From: an uncultured Vampirovibrio sp.
GTDB lineage: Bacteria; Cyanobacteriota; Vampirovibrionia; Gastranaerophilales; Gastranaerophilaceae
Length of the DNA stretch: 24,368 nt
NCBI GenBank assembly: GCA_910579975.1
Contig: CAJTWU010000025.1
Location: forward strand, 1 to 24,368
Direction of reading: 5' to 3'
The position numbers were made by a program, and so were the translations under genes. Each line of letters opens with the position of its first letter. Position 1 is the stretch's first letter. The notes beneath the pieces are model-generated. The model had not been told where the DNA came from. It searched no databases and saw only the letters and a list, made by a program, of their open reading frames with translations. Below, in pieces: positions 1 to 7,286 of this stretch.

Positions 1-50
1 ATATCTTGTTCAAAAAATTGCCTTTTCTGTAAAGAAATGTAAAGATGAAT

Positions 51-82
51 TTGAAACAAAAATTTCAAAAATACGTTATAAT
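51..82 (+). promoter_or_regulatory. Possible promoter of ispF
   Basis: A perfect -10 box TATAAT lies at 77-82, about 20 nt before the ispF start. The best -35 candidate is TTGAAA at 51-56, but the 20-nt spacer is longer than the usual 17. The first 100 bases hold nothing else recognisable. Confidence 0.4.
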
Positions 83-103
83 AATAAAGAGAGGTTTTAC
101 ATT

Positions 104-598
104 ATGGCTGAACAAAAATATAGAATAGGTATCGGGTATGATATACACCGCTTAACAGAAGATAGAGACCTAATAATTGGCGGGGTTAAAATCACACATG
201 AAAAGGGTTTGCTAGGTCATTCTGATGCGGATGTGCTGGTACATGCCATAATTGATGCTTTGTTAGGAGCGTTGTCACTTGATGATATTGGAACATTGTT
301 CCCTGATACAGACGATCGATTTAAAGATGCTGATAGCGTTATCTTGCTAAAAAAAGTTTATGATTTAGTGCAAAAGGAAGGATATTGGATTAACAATATT
401 GACTCAAATATTATTGCACAAGCACCCAAGATGATGCCTTACATCCCTAAAATGAAAGATGTTTTAGCCTCTGTTTTAGGTTTAGAATATACTGATATCT
501 CAATTAAAGCTAAAACGAAAGAAAAGCTTGATGCTGTTGGAGAAAGTCGTGCTATAGAAGCTAACGCTGTAGTAATGCTTGAAAAAATAGACAAGTAA
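104..598 (+). CDS. ispF: 2-C-methyl-D-erythritol 2,4-cyclodiphosphate synthase
   Basis: IspF cyclises CDP-methylerythritol 2-phosphate to methylerythritol cyclodiphosphate, releasing CMP, in the non-mevalonate (MEP) isoprenoid pathway; it is a cytosolic metal-dependent trimer. The 164-residue length matches the family. The motif GYDIHRL gives the metal ligands D13 and H15, and H47 in the GHSDADVLVHA stretch is the third ligand. The FPDTD motif and the C-terminal KEKLDAVGESRAIEANAV segment (the usual TEKLGxxGxxxGIxAxAV region) are present, although the second is somewhat divergent. A GAGAGG ribosome binding site at 89-94 precedes the ATG. The gene is monocistronic here, and its stop codon directly abuts that of the convergent lspA. 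Confidence 0.96.
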   Translation: MAEQKYRIGIGYDIHRLTEDRDLIIGGVKITHEKGLLGHSDADVLVHAIIDALLGALSLDDIGTLFPDTDDRFKDADSVILLKKVYDLVQKEGYWINNIDSNIIAQAPKMMPYIPKMKDVLASVLGLEYTDISIKAKTKEKLDAVGESRAIEANAVVMLEKIDK

Positions 599-1063
599 TT
601 ACTTACGAAGATAATTATTTTTAATAATTATAACAACAAGTGCAAAAACGCTTATATTTATAAAAATATCTGAAATATTAAACACCGGGAAATCTATAAA
701 ATTAAGTTTTATAAAATCTCTAACATAACCAAATGCAATTCTTTCATAAAGATTACAAGTTATACCAGCAACAAGCATTGCAGTCCAAAACACTGCAGTT
801 GCAGAATATTTAGTAATGTTTTTGAATGCATAAACTAGTATTAATGTAATTGCAATTATTGATAGAACAATCAAAAATATTTTTGAATTTTCAAATATGC
901 TAAAAGCAGCACCTGTATTTTGTACAAAAATCAAATCAAATACATTATTTTCTGTTAGTTTAAAACGCAATTCATTAAGAATTTTTTCTGATAAATACAA
1001 ATCAAAAATAGTAAAAAATATTATAGAAATAAAAAAATATATTATTTTACTCAGCTTTGACAT
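599..1063 (-). CDS. lspA: Lipoprotein signal peptidase II with Asp-to-Glu change
   Basis: LspA is an inner-membrane aspartyl protease that removes signal peptides from prolipoproteins. The 154-residue protein has four hydrophobic segments (about 7-25, 62-80, 88-103 and 134-148), the family motif NTGAAFS (49-55) and the FNISDIF motif with catalytic D132. At the other catalytic position the family has N-x-x-D-R; here the codon is GAA, giving NLYER with E107. The N-terminal DQ-type motif is DL. I chose the ATG at 1063 because it matches family length and overlaps the upstream gene by only 17 nt. An AAAGGAGG sequence lies about 14 nt upstream, rather far. An in-frame ATG at 1102 would add 13 residues that lack membrane character. 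It is probably co-transcribed with the upstream secreted-protein gene. Confidence 0.88.
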   Translation of the reverse strand: MSKLSKIIYFFISIIFFTIFDLYLSEKILNELRFKLTENNVFDLIFVQNTGAAFSIFENSKIFLIVLSIIAITLILVYAFKNITKYSATAVFWTAMLVAGITCNLYERIAFGYVRDFIKLNFIDFPVFNISDIFINISVFALVVIIIKNNYLRK

Positions 1064-1898
1064 CAGAAAGTTCAAATCCTCCTTTGTTTGCACCAATAAC
1101 ATTAACTCTCTTAATTAAATAACCGAAACCTGATAAGCTTAATTTAACGCTTAAATCATCGATTGCAGTTTTAGTAAGACCTATTGAAGCAACAATATAT
1201 TCATTAAATTTTTCATTATTAGAAGTAAATAATCTTTCGAGAATATTATCTTCTGGAAGAGCTCTGAATACCTCTTGAGTTTGTTTTTGAGGATATTCAA
1301 CCTTATCAGAGGCAAGAGAGGCAATCGCAATTGTGTTGTCCGGCGGGATAAATTCCAAAATTGCAGAATATTCCGTATCAGGTTTTATTTCTTCCGGCAC
1401 AGTTAATTTTATATCCAGATTAAGTGCATCACCATACATTAAAGAAGTTGTTTCTTCTATCACTTTATCAGATACAACCTTCCATCCTTTTTCTGTTTTA
1501 TGAAAATAGTACACACTGTTAGATGTACTATCCAGTTTTCCCGGTATAACATGAGAGGCAATAACATCAGCATGAGATGTTTCTACAACTTCTGCAATAG
1601 CTTTATCGTTATTTATAGAAATATTTTTTACAACGACATTGTATTCAATATCCCTATAAGTATCCCAGATATCCTGTACTAACTTAGAATATATTTCTAG
1701 ATTAAGCCCGTCACCATTAACATAATCTTTATCATAAGTTGAAATTAGTTTTTTCAAATTTGTATGATTTGCGTATTTAACTTGTGATTTTATAAGCTTT
1801 CTAAGAGCAGTCTCATCACTGGTATCAAATAAAGTCCATGCATTTGCATTCTGAATAAAAAATAAAGATATAAATAATGTTAATATAATTTTTTTCAT
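1047..1898 (-). CDS. Secreted protein with NTF2-like N-terminal domain, function unknown
   Basis: I do not recognise this as a named family. The first 20 residues (MKKIILTLFISLFFIQNANA) form a clear Sec signal peptide ending in an ANA cleavage site. Residues about 25-145 resemble an NTF2/SnoaL-like fold: an opening helix (ALRKLIKSQVKYANHTNL), a tyrosine- and aspartate-rich turn, and later strands including VYYFHKTEKGWKVVSDK, typical of nuclear-transport-factor-2-like proteins. The C-terminal half (about 155-283) looks beta-rich and has no known motif. I chose the ATG at 1898 rather than 1922 because it starts the signal peptide. There is no Shine-Dalgarno sequence, but a TATAAT box ends 6 nt upstream of the start, suggesting leaderless translation. 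The 3' end overlaps lspA by 17 nt. Confidence 0.75.
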   Translation of the reverse strand: MKKIILTLFISLFFIQNANAWTLFDTSDETALRKLIKSQVKYANHTNLKKLISTYDKDYVNGDGLNLEIYSKLVQDIWDTYRDIEYNVVVKNISINNDKAIAEVVETSHADVIASHVIPGKLDSTSNSVYYFHKTEKGWKVVSDKVIEETTSLMYGDALNLDIKLTVPEEIKPDTEYSAILEFIPPDNTIAIASLASDKVEYPQKQTQEVFRALPEDNILERLFTSNNEKFNEYIVASIGLTKTAIDDLSVKLSLSGFGYLIKRVNVIGANKGGFELSDVKAE

Positions 1899-1904
1899 AG
1901 AAAA

Positions 1905-1910
1905 ATTATA
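1905..1910 (-). promoter_or_regulatory. -10 box immediately upstream of a probable leaderless gene
   Basis: On the minus strand TATAAT is followed by only six to seven bases before the ATG at 1898. Transcription normally begins about 7 nt after the -10 box, so the mRNA should start at or next to the start codon. No convincing -35 box is seen; TTTATG is the sequence at the expected distance. Confidence 0.45.
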
Positions 1911-1951
1911 CTCTAAAATCATTAATACATAAATAAGTTAAACAAATGATA

Positions 1952-2098
1952 TCATGCTTTTTTAGGAGTATTGTTACTGCTTTTCAAAATCAAATAAAAC
2001 ATTGATTTTGCAGCCTGTCGGGTCTCATAATGGGCTTTTTTCAACTCGGACTTAACTTCTGTTCCACCAAGATACTTCATAAATTCTTTACTTAACAT
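1952..2098 (-). CDS. Small basic 48-residue hypothetical protein
   Basis: The open frame runs from ATG at 2098 to TGA at 1952-1954, encoding 48 residues (begins MLSKEFMKYLGGTEVKSELK, ends NNTPKKA). It is lysine-rich, predicted mostly helical, and has no membrane segment or signal peptide. A TAAGGT sequence 6-8 nt upstream of the ATG is a plausible ribosome binding site. It lies alone on the minus strand between the secreted NTF2-like gene and the receiver-protein promoter, filling most of that gap. I see no recognisable family; coding status rests on the ribosome binding site and the natural amino-acid composition. Confidence 0.45.
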   Translation of the reverse strand: MLSKEFMKYLGGTEVKSELKKAHYETRQAAKSMFYLILKSSNNTPKKA

Positions 2099-2140
2099 AA
2101 TTCTACCTTACTAATTACCTGTATTAATAAAGATTTTCTC

Positions 2141-2169
2141 TTACTTTTTTTTGCTTAATATGATATAAT
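2141..2169 (+). promoter_or_regulatory. Sigma-70-type promoter of the receiver/serine dehydratase operon
   Basis: TTACTT (2141-2146), a 17-nt spacer and TATAAT (2164-2169). The -10 is extended by TG one base upstream (TGATATAAT). Expected transcription start is near 2176, giving a leader of about 27 nt that carries the ribosome binding site TTGGAGAAG. Confidence 0.7.
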
Positions 2170-2202
2170 TTTTTTACAAATATTAACGAATTTGGAGAAG
2201 AT

Positions 2203-2805
2203 ATGGCATTAGTTGATTTAGATAATGAGTTCTTAGAGCTGTTTTTCAACATTACAAACTCTAAAGTACCCGCAAATGTTGAGTTGTTGGATTTAAAAAA
2301 ACAACTTATTGATATTGTTGATACTTTAAAAGAGTTAAACAAAAATGCAAAAAAACCATTTATAAGCAAAGCCTTAGGGTTAGATGATGTTGAAGAGGAC
2401 TTATCTGGTCCGGCAATCCTTATCGTAGATGATTTAGGTGTCATAACATATCAACTTAAAGTTCTATTATCTAAATTCGATTTAGATATTGACTGCTCTC
2501 AAGAAATTTACGATGCAGTTAATAAATTTAAAAAACGCAAATACCAGTATGTAGTTATGGACTTATTTATACCAACCGAAAGAGAAGGTTTTATACTGCT
2601 TACAGAACTAAAAAAGCTTGCTAATCAGTATGGTGTAAAAACAACAGTGGGAGTTATTACAGCCTCTCCAAGAAAAGAAATCGAACAACAATGCAAATCA
2701 CATGGAGCAGATTTCTTTCTTGAAAAAAATAATGATTGGCAAAACCAACTTTGTAAAATTATGAGTGAATACATTGATGCTGGAAAAGAAGACGAGGACT
2801 GGTAA
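2203..2805 (+). CDS. Stand-alone response-regulator receiver protein
   Basis: The protein has 200 residues. Residues 1-65 are a mainly helical N-terminal region of unknown role. Residues about 70-190 form a CheY-like receiver domain: the acidic pocket D76-D77 (ILIVDD), the phospho-acceptor D120 (YVVMDLF), the switch residue T153 (GVITAS) and K175 (FFLEKN) are all present. It has no DNA-binding or enzymatic output domain, so it probably works by protein contact or as a phosphate relay or sink. It is the first gene of a co-directional cluster: sdaAB starts 25 nt downstream, and a soluble histidine kinase ends the cluster and is the obvious candidate partner. Partnership with the kinase is inferred from gene order only. 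Confidence 0.85.
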   Translation: MALVDLDNEFLELFFNITNSKVPANVELLDLKKQLIDIVDTLKELNKNAKKPFISKALGLDDVEEDLSGPAILIVDDLGVITYQLKVLLSKFDLDIDCSQEIYDAVNKFKKRKYQYVVMDLFIPTEREGFILLTELKKLANQYGVKTTVGVITASPRKEIEQQCKSHGADFFLEKNNDWQNQLCKIMSEYIDAGKEDEDW

Positions 2806-2830
2806 GGAGTAAAGGGGTAAATTAGGCACA

Positions 2831-3484
2831 ATGGAACAACAATCTATCTTCTCAGTTATTTCACCAATAATGGTCGGACCTTCAAGTTCACATACTGCCG
2901 GCGCTGTTCGCCTTGGTTTAATGGCTCGTAATATATACAAAAATTCTTTTAAAAAAGTCAAATTCATATTATATAATTCATTTGCAACAACAGGATTTGG
3001 TCATGGAACCGATAAAGGACTTTTAGCCGGTCTTCTTGGATATATGGTAGATGACCCTATTATAAAAAATATTTTCAATATGGTTAAAGATGTTGATTAT
3101 TCCTATGAATATATTCAAGATATATCGAGATTTCCCAACAGTGTTGATATTATTATCGATGATAAAATGGTAATATCAGGAGACTCTGTTGGAGCCGGAG
3201 AAATTAGAATTAATCAAATTGACAGATTTAATGTTAACATTAACGGCTCATATGATACAGTCCTAATGATTTATAAAGATAAACCAGGTATGATTTCTAC
3301 AGTTAGCGATATAATTCAAAAATACAAAATCAATATTGCAACGCTACATTGCGGTAGAAGTTCAAAAGGCGGTACCGCCTCTATGTGTATTGAGCTTGAT
3401 ATACCGGCTGGTGAAGAACTTATTGAAAAAATTAAATCATTAAAAGACGTATTTTTTGTGACAAATGTAAGAAAGTTAAAATAA
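2831..3484 (+). CDS. sdaAB: L-serine dehydratase, beta subunit
   Basis: This is one half of the two-subunit, iron-sulfur L-serine ammonia-lyase that converts L-serine to pyruvate and ammonia in the cytosol. The N-terminal domain shows the signature SPIMVGPSSSHTAGAVRLG (about residues 11-29). Residues about 140-217 are an ACT-type regulatory domain (beginning TVLMIYKDKPGMISTVSDII), typical of the SdaAB subunit of Firmicutes-type enzymes. The 217-residue length is usual. Purine-rich AGGAGTAAAGGGG lies 14 or more nt before the ATG. Its stop overlaps the sdaAA start by one base (TAATG), indicating translational coupling. Confidence 0.95.
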   Translation: MEQQSIFSVISPIMVGPSSSHTAGAVRLGLMARNIYKNSFKKVKFILYNSFATTGFGHGTDKGLLAGLLGYMVDDPIIKNIFNMVKDVDYSYEYIQDISRFPNSVDIIIDDKMVISGDSVGAGEIRINQIDRFNVNINGSYDTVLMIYKDKPGMISTVSDIIQKYKINIATLHCGRSSKGGTASMCIELDIPAGEELIEKIKSLKDVFFVTNVRKLK

Positions 3485-4359
3485 TGACAATACTATCCTT
3501 TTCAGACTTATTAGAAAAATCAAAACACGAAAATAAAGCAATTTTTGAAATCGCTCAAGAAGAAGAGGCTGCTCTAGCAGAGACCGATATTGATGTTATA
3601 AGATTGCGTGTAACTGAAAACCTTATTGCTATGCGAGAAGCTATAAAAAATGGTTTAAAATCAACAGAAAAATCAGTTTCAAACTGGTGCGGCGATGATT
3701 GTGTAAAACTTCCTGAAAGATATGGGAAAAAACATGCATTATTTGGTAAAGTCTTTGAAAAAATTACAACTTATGCACTCGCTACAGCAGAAGAAAACTT
3801 AAGGATGGGAAGAATTGTTGCATGTCCAACTGCAGGCTCCTGTGGAATTGTTCCTGCTGTAATCATTGCTGTATCAGAAGAAGAAGCAATCCCTGAAACA
3901 AAACAAATTGACGGTTTACTAACAGCCGGGATTGTCGGTCTAATTGTTTCGGCAAAAGTACGTTTGGCTGGTGCTGTTGCCGGTTGTCAAGCTGAATGTG
4001 GTGTCGCCTCTGCTATGGCTGCAGCAGCTTTAACAGAAATGCTTGGAGGAACAACAGAAGAAATCATACAAGCTGTTTCTTTAGCCTTAAAAAATATTCT
4101 CGGACTTACTTGTGATCCTGTATGCGGTTTAGTAGAAGTACCTTGCATAAAAAGAAATGCTTTTCTTGCCGTACACGCCGTTACAGCAGCTGAACTGGCT
4201 ATATGCGGAGTAGAAAGTAAAATTCCTGCTGATGAAGTGGTTGATACACTCAAAATTACAGGTCAATTAATGTCGCCGTTACTGAAAGAAACTTCTCAAG
4301 GTGGTTTAGCTAAAACTAAAACAGCTGTTGAATTAGAAAAAGTTTTAGGGATACAATAA
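3484..4359 (+). CDS. sdaAA: L-serine dehydratase, alpha subunit
   Basis: This is the catalytic half of the oxygen-sensitive [4Fe-4S] L-serine dehydratase (serine to pyruvate plus ammonia). The 291 residues match the family. Cysteine-containing motifs are intact: CPTAGSCGIVP (C114, C120), GCQAECGVAS (C168, C172) and CDPVCGLVEVPC (C210, C214, C221); three cysteines of this kind bind the cluster in characterised homologues. The gene starts at the ATG overlapping the sdaAB stop. The histidine kinase starts two bases after its own stop codon, so the transcript almost certainly continues. An enzyme of this type fits an anaerobic, amino-acid-fermenting lifestyle. Confidence 0.96.
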   Translation: MTILSFSDLLEKSKHENKAIFEIAQEEEAALAETDIDVIRLRVTENLIAMREAIKNGLKSTEKSVSNWCGDDCVKLPERYGKKHALFGKVFEKITTYALATAEENLRMGRIVACPTAGSCGIVPAVIIAVSEEEAIPETKQIDGLLTAGIVGLIVSAKVRLAGAVAGCQAECGVASAMAAAALTEMLGGTTEEIIQAVSLALKNILGLTCDPVCGLVEVPCIKRNAFLAVHAVTAAELAICGVESKIPADEVVDTLKITGQLMSPLLKETSQGGLAKTKTAVELEKVLGIQ

Positions 4360-4360
4360 T

Positions 4361-5608
4361 ATGCAAGAAATTCTAAAGCTTATACCTTCTCTATTTGAAA
4401 TCAACCTGAATATTGACAAAGACGGTAATACAATTTTTCGTAAATTAGCTTCTATTATACAGTTTGATGAAGGTTTTATTTATTTTCTTAATCCTGATAG
4501 TTTGCAATTAAAATACACTTACAAAACTCATTCTAACTATAAAATTAATGAAGTTTTTCCAATGAGTGATGCATTAAAAAGAAAAATCTACTCAAAAAAT
4601 GGAGAAATTCTATCTCAAGAATCAGAATTAATTTCAGCCATTGGTTTATCTAAACTAAAGAAAAAATCATATATATTGGCAAAAATTGCAATTAAATCAA
4701 CTGTTTTTGGAATAATATTGTTAACAAAACAAGAAGCAGCATTCTATACAGACAAAGATATTATAATTTTAAATGCAGCCTCTTCTATTCTTTCATATAT
4801 ACTAAAAGATTTAGAACTATCTAATGTCTTTAAAATTCAATTGAGAGCTTTGAAAGATGGAATAGTTGAAAAAAACGAAGCCTATAAAACAATAAAGGAA
4901 CAGAATGAAAAAATACTTGAAGCTGATAGAATAAAAAATGAATTCTTAGCAAATATTTCTCATGAGTTGAGAACACCGCTCAATTCTATTCTGGGTTTTT
5001 CAGATATCCTTGGTGCTCAATTATATGGAAATCTTAACTCAAAGCAAGAAGAATACGTTAATGATATTAAAGTTTCTGCAACCCATCTTCTTGGTATGAT
5101 TAACGGGATTTTGGATATGTCTAAAATTGAAGCAAACGCAATGAAAATCGTTAAAAGCACATTTTGGATATCAAGAGCCGTTGATGAAGTTACTAATATT
5201 TTAGCTCCTCTTGCTGATAAAAAAGGAGTAAGTATTATAAAAAAAATGGACACAGATTTTGAAGTATTTGCAGATTATCAGAAAATTCAGCAAATCTTAT
5301 ACAATCTTGTAAGTAATTCCATTAAATTCACCCCAAAAGACGGTCAGGTTGATATATTAACAACTTGTAATAAAGAAACATTTAAACTTGTAGTGCATGA
5401 TACCGGTATCGGCATAGATGAAAAATATCATGGTAAAATATTCGCAAAATTTGTACAACTGGATAGTGCATACACAAAAAAAGAAAGCTCTACAGGACTA
5501 GGTTTAACTATTACTAAAGAATTAGCAGAACTTCATGGAGGTAAAATATCTGTAGTTAGTGAGGTTAATAACGGTTCAACCTTTATTGTTGAGATTCCTC
5601 TTCTATAA
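4361..5608 (+). CDS. Soluble sensor histidine kinase (GAF-like sensor, HisKA, HATPase)
   Basis: The protein has 415 residues and no membrane segment, so it is predicted to be cytoplasmic. Residues about 1-155 resemble a GAF-type sensor domain. Residues about 160-195 are a charged helical linker, probably coiled coil. The dimerisation/phospho-acceptor domain carries H201 in NISHELRTPLNSILGF. The ATPase domain shows the N box (NLVSNSIKFTPKDG), G1 (DTGIGIDE), the F box (IFAKFVQ) and G2 (TGLGLTITKEL). It follows sdaAA with a one-base gap and closes the operon whose first gene is a receiver protein. The ligand is unknown; a link to serine or redox state is suggested by context only. Its last 26 bases overlap the convergent GNAT-like gene. 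Confidence 0.9.
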   Translation: MQEILKLIPSLFEINLNIDKDGNTIFRKLASIIQFDEGFIYFLNPDSLQLKYTYKTHSNYKINEVFPMSDALKRKIYSKNGEILSQESELISAIGLSKLKKKSYILAKIAIKSTVFGIILLTKQEAAFYTDKDIIILNAASSILSYILKDLELSNVFKIQLRALKDGIVEKNEAYKTIKEQNEKILEADRIKNEFLANISHELRTPLNSILGFSDILGAQLYGNLNSKQEEYVNDIKVSATHLLGMINGILDMSKIEANAMKIVKSTFWISRAVDEVTNILAPLADKKGVSIIKKMDTDFEVFADYQKIQQILYNLVSNSIKFTPKDGQVDILTTCNKETFKLVVHDTGIGIDEKYHGKIFAKFVQLDSAYTKKESSTGLGLTITKELAELHGGKISVVSEVNNGSTFIVEIPLL

Positions 5609-6188
5609 CAATAATATCCTTAAATTTTTCCATTGCTTTCTCAATACGAGCTCTTGTTATACACATGAGTTCATTAAAATTGTCTCCTCCATAAGAAGAA
5701 AATCCCATATCTCTTACTTTCGAAATTGTTCCAAACGGACTATTTCGTACAACACAAGTTCTTATCATATTTAGGTTATCTTGCATAAAGATTTTAAATA
5801 ACTGCATTGTTAAAACTTTACCTGCAAAAGGCTCTCTTTTGCCTTGCTCAATAGGCCAAGTAACACGTCCTAAAATTTCATAATGGTTACTGTTTTTCCT
5901 ATATTTTAAGCCACCGCAAGGAATATTATCTTTTGTAAGCAAGATAGTTTCATTATAAGTCGATAAAACTTTTTCCAAAATTCTCTGCCATAAAAAATAA
6001 TATTCAGGTTTAAGATTTGGCATTAATTCCTTAAGCTTAATTGATTGTAAGAGTTTAGATAAATAATCTTTATCTTCCGGAGTAATACGATATAACTCAA
6101 ACTTATTAACAGTCTGCTTAAACCTAGCCTCTGCAGAGGCTAGGCGATTCATTTTAAAAGATGTGTTATTAACTTTTTGAATATGCAT
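5583..6188 (-). CDS. GNAT-like N-acetyltransferase domain protein
   Basis: The protein has 201 residues and an N-terminal tail (MHIQKVNNTSFKMNRLASAE) that looks disordered. The rest has the order of elements of a GNAT fold: a helical start (residues about 37-75), strands including IPCGGLKYR and YEILGRVTWP, then GKVLTMQLFKIFMQ at the position of the acetyl-CoA loop and helix, and SPFGTISKVRDMGF resembling the usual C-terminal N-x-x-s-x-x-x-y-x-k-x-GF region. The acetyl-CoA motif is weak, so the substrate and even the activity are uncertain. It is convergent with, and overlaps, the histidine kinase gene by 26 nt. It lies downstream of the S10 operon terminator. Confidence 0.55.
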   Translation of the reverse strand: MHIQKVNNTSFKMNRLASAEARFKQTVNKFELYRITPEDKDYLSKLLQSIKLKELMPNLKPEYYFLWQRILEKVLSTYNETILLTKDNIPCGGLKYRKNSNHYEILGRVTWPIEQGKREPFAGKVLTMQLFKIFMQDNLNMIRTCVVRNSPFGTISKVRDMGFSSYGGDNFNELMCITRARIEKAMEKFKDIIVIEEESQQ

Positions 6189-6203
6189 ATAACCTATTAA
6201 AAC

Positions 6204-6231
6204 AAAAAGACTTTACTATAAAGCAAAGTCT
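6204..6231 (-). terminator. Rho-independent terminator of the S10 ribosomal operon
   Basis: On the minus strand AGACTTT (6225-6231) pairs with AAAGTCT (6208-6214) and is followed by a T-rich tract (TTTTTGTTTT). It closes the ribosomal protein transcript about 135 nt after the rpsN stop and sits just upstream of the GNAT-like gene. Confidence 0.7.
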
Positions 6232-6300
6232 CTTTTCTCTAATTTAATCTAACGCGTCTTACAATCTCCGCGCCTTGACCCACCTGTAGTCCCACTTTAA

Positions 6301-6361
6301 GGGTGACCCGTAGCTTCTACGTTCAAACAAATGTCACCCGATCAAATGTCTACGTGCGTAG
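6301..6361 (-). other. Structured RNA region downstream of rpsN
   Basis: The 130 nt between the rpsN stop and the terminator contain nested dyads. Outer arms 6301-6307 and 6333-6339 (GGGTGAC/GTCACCC) enclose a CGTAG-CTT-CTACG hairpin at 6309-6321. A second dyad, CTACG-TG-CGTAG, lies at 6350-6361. It is more GC-rich than its surroundings and has no sensible open frame. It may be a structured 3' UTR, a processed small RNA or a relic of lost downstream genes. Confidence 0.4.
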
Positions 6362-6364
6362 CAC

Positions 6365-6571
6365 CTACCAAGATGCTTTTGTAACGCCCGGTAGTAAACC
6401 TTGGTGAGCCATTTTTCTTAAACAAATTCTGCATAAGCCGAAATCTCTGTGGAACCCGTGAGGACGACCGCAGATGCTGCATCTGTTATGAAGTCTAACT
6501 TTTGGGTATTTACCCTTAGCAGCTAGCATTTCTCTTTTATGTTCTTTGTTTATCATCGCTTTTTTAGCCAT
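6365..6571 (-). CDS. rpsN: 30S ribosomal protein S14, zinc-binding (type Z)
   Basis: S14 binds the head of the 30S subunit near the 3' domain of 16S rRNA. This is the short zinc-ribbon form: CSICGRPHGFHRDFGLCRIC supplies the C-x2-C / C-x2-C site, followed by the family ending LPGVTKASW. At 68 residues it is a few longer than the usual 61 because of an N-terminal extension around KEHKREMLAAKGK. AAAGGAG precedes the ATG at good distance. It is the last gene of this ribosomal run; S8, L6, L18, S5 and L15 do not follow. Confidence 0.96.
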   Translation of the reverse strand: MAKKAMINKEHKREMLAAKGKYPKVRLHNRCSICGRPHGFHRDFGLCRICLRKMAHQGLLPGVTKASW

Positions 6572-6645
6572 GATTTTCTCCTTTATATATTATCTACTTC
6601 AATATATTAGCACAATCGGGACTAAGCCATCCATCTGTGCATTAA

Positions 6646-7203
6646 TTACTTGTTAAGTCCTTTGAAAGGCATTCCCAATAGTCTTAACAATTCTCTTGCC
6701 TCATCATCTGTATTAGCAGTTGTAATAATAGATACATTCATACCTTTTACCAAATCAACTTCTTCATAAGTGATTTCAGGGAACAAAGCTTGTTCCTTTA
6801 AACCAAGAGTGTAGTTACCACGTCCATCGAAACTTTTTGCAGAAATACCTCTAAAGTCTCTGATACGAGGAAGAACAACACAGATTAGCTTTTGCAAGAA
6901 ATCATACATTCTTTCGCCACGGATTGTTACCATAGCACCAACCGGCATACCTTCTCTTAATTTGTAAGATGCAATTGATTTTTTAGCTTTAGTAACAACA
7001 GCTTTTTGACCAGCTATTTTAGTCAATTGAGCTTCAATAGCGTCTGCAATTTTTGAGTTGTGAGAAGCTTCACCAACACCCATATTCAAAACGATTTTAT
7101 TAAGTTTTGGAATCATATGGTCATTTTCATAACCAAATTTTTCTTTAAGTGCTGCTTTAACTTCTTCGTTGTATTTTGCTCTTAAGCTTTTTGTTTTTGT
7201 CAT
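6646..7203 (-). CDS. rplE: 50S ribosomal protein L5
   Basis: L5 binds 5S rRNA in the central protuberance and contacts the 30S head. The 185 residues (family about 179) contain the signatures KLNKIVLNMGVGEA (residues about 33-46), the RGERMYDFL region, LPRIRDFRG and the C-terminal MNVSIITTANTDDEARELLR. The downstream gap to rpsN is about 75 nt. AGAAGGAAAAG upstream serves as ribosome binding site. Confidence 0.97.
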   Translation of the reverse strand: MTKTKSLRAKYNEEVKAALKEKFGYENDHMIPKLNKIVLNMGVGEASHNSKIADAIEAQLTKIAGQKAVVTKAKKSIASYKLREGMPVGAMVTIRGERMYDFLQKLICVVLPRIRDFRGISAKSFDGRGNYTLGLKEQALFPEITYEEVDLVKGMNVSIITTANTDDEARELLRLLGMPFKGLNK

Positions 7204-7239
7204 TTTTCTTTTCCTTCTACTAGTGACGGAATTAGTACC

Positions 7240-7253
7240 AGGAGGGATAAATA
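7240..7253. repeat. 14-nt sequence shared by two S10-operon gaps (copy 1)
   Basis: AGGAGGGATAAATA occurs here, between rplX and rplE, and identically at 10426-10439 between rplB and rpsS. In the mRNA (minus strand) it reads TATTTATCCCTCCT, carrying a CCUCC stretch like the anti-Shine-Dalgarno end of 16S rRNA. Here it is followed by a weaker dyad (ATAGA/TCTAT). Confidence 0.5.
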
Positions 7254-7286
7254 GAATAATCTATCTACCGCTTTAGGTCACCCATA

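Noticed and set aside
1047..1102. LspA start at 1102
   Set aside because: It would increase overlap with the upstream gene to 56 nt and add a polar N-terminus not found in the family.
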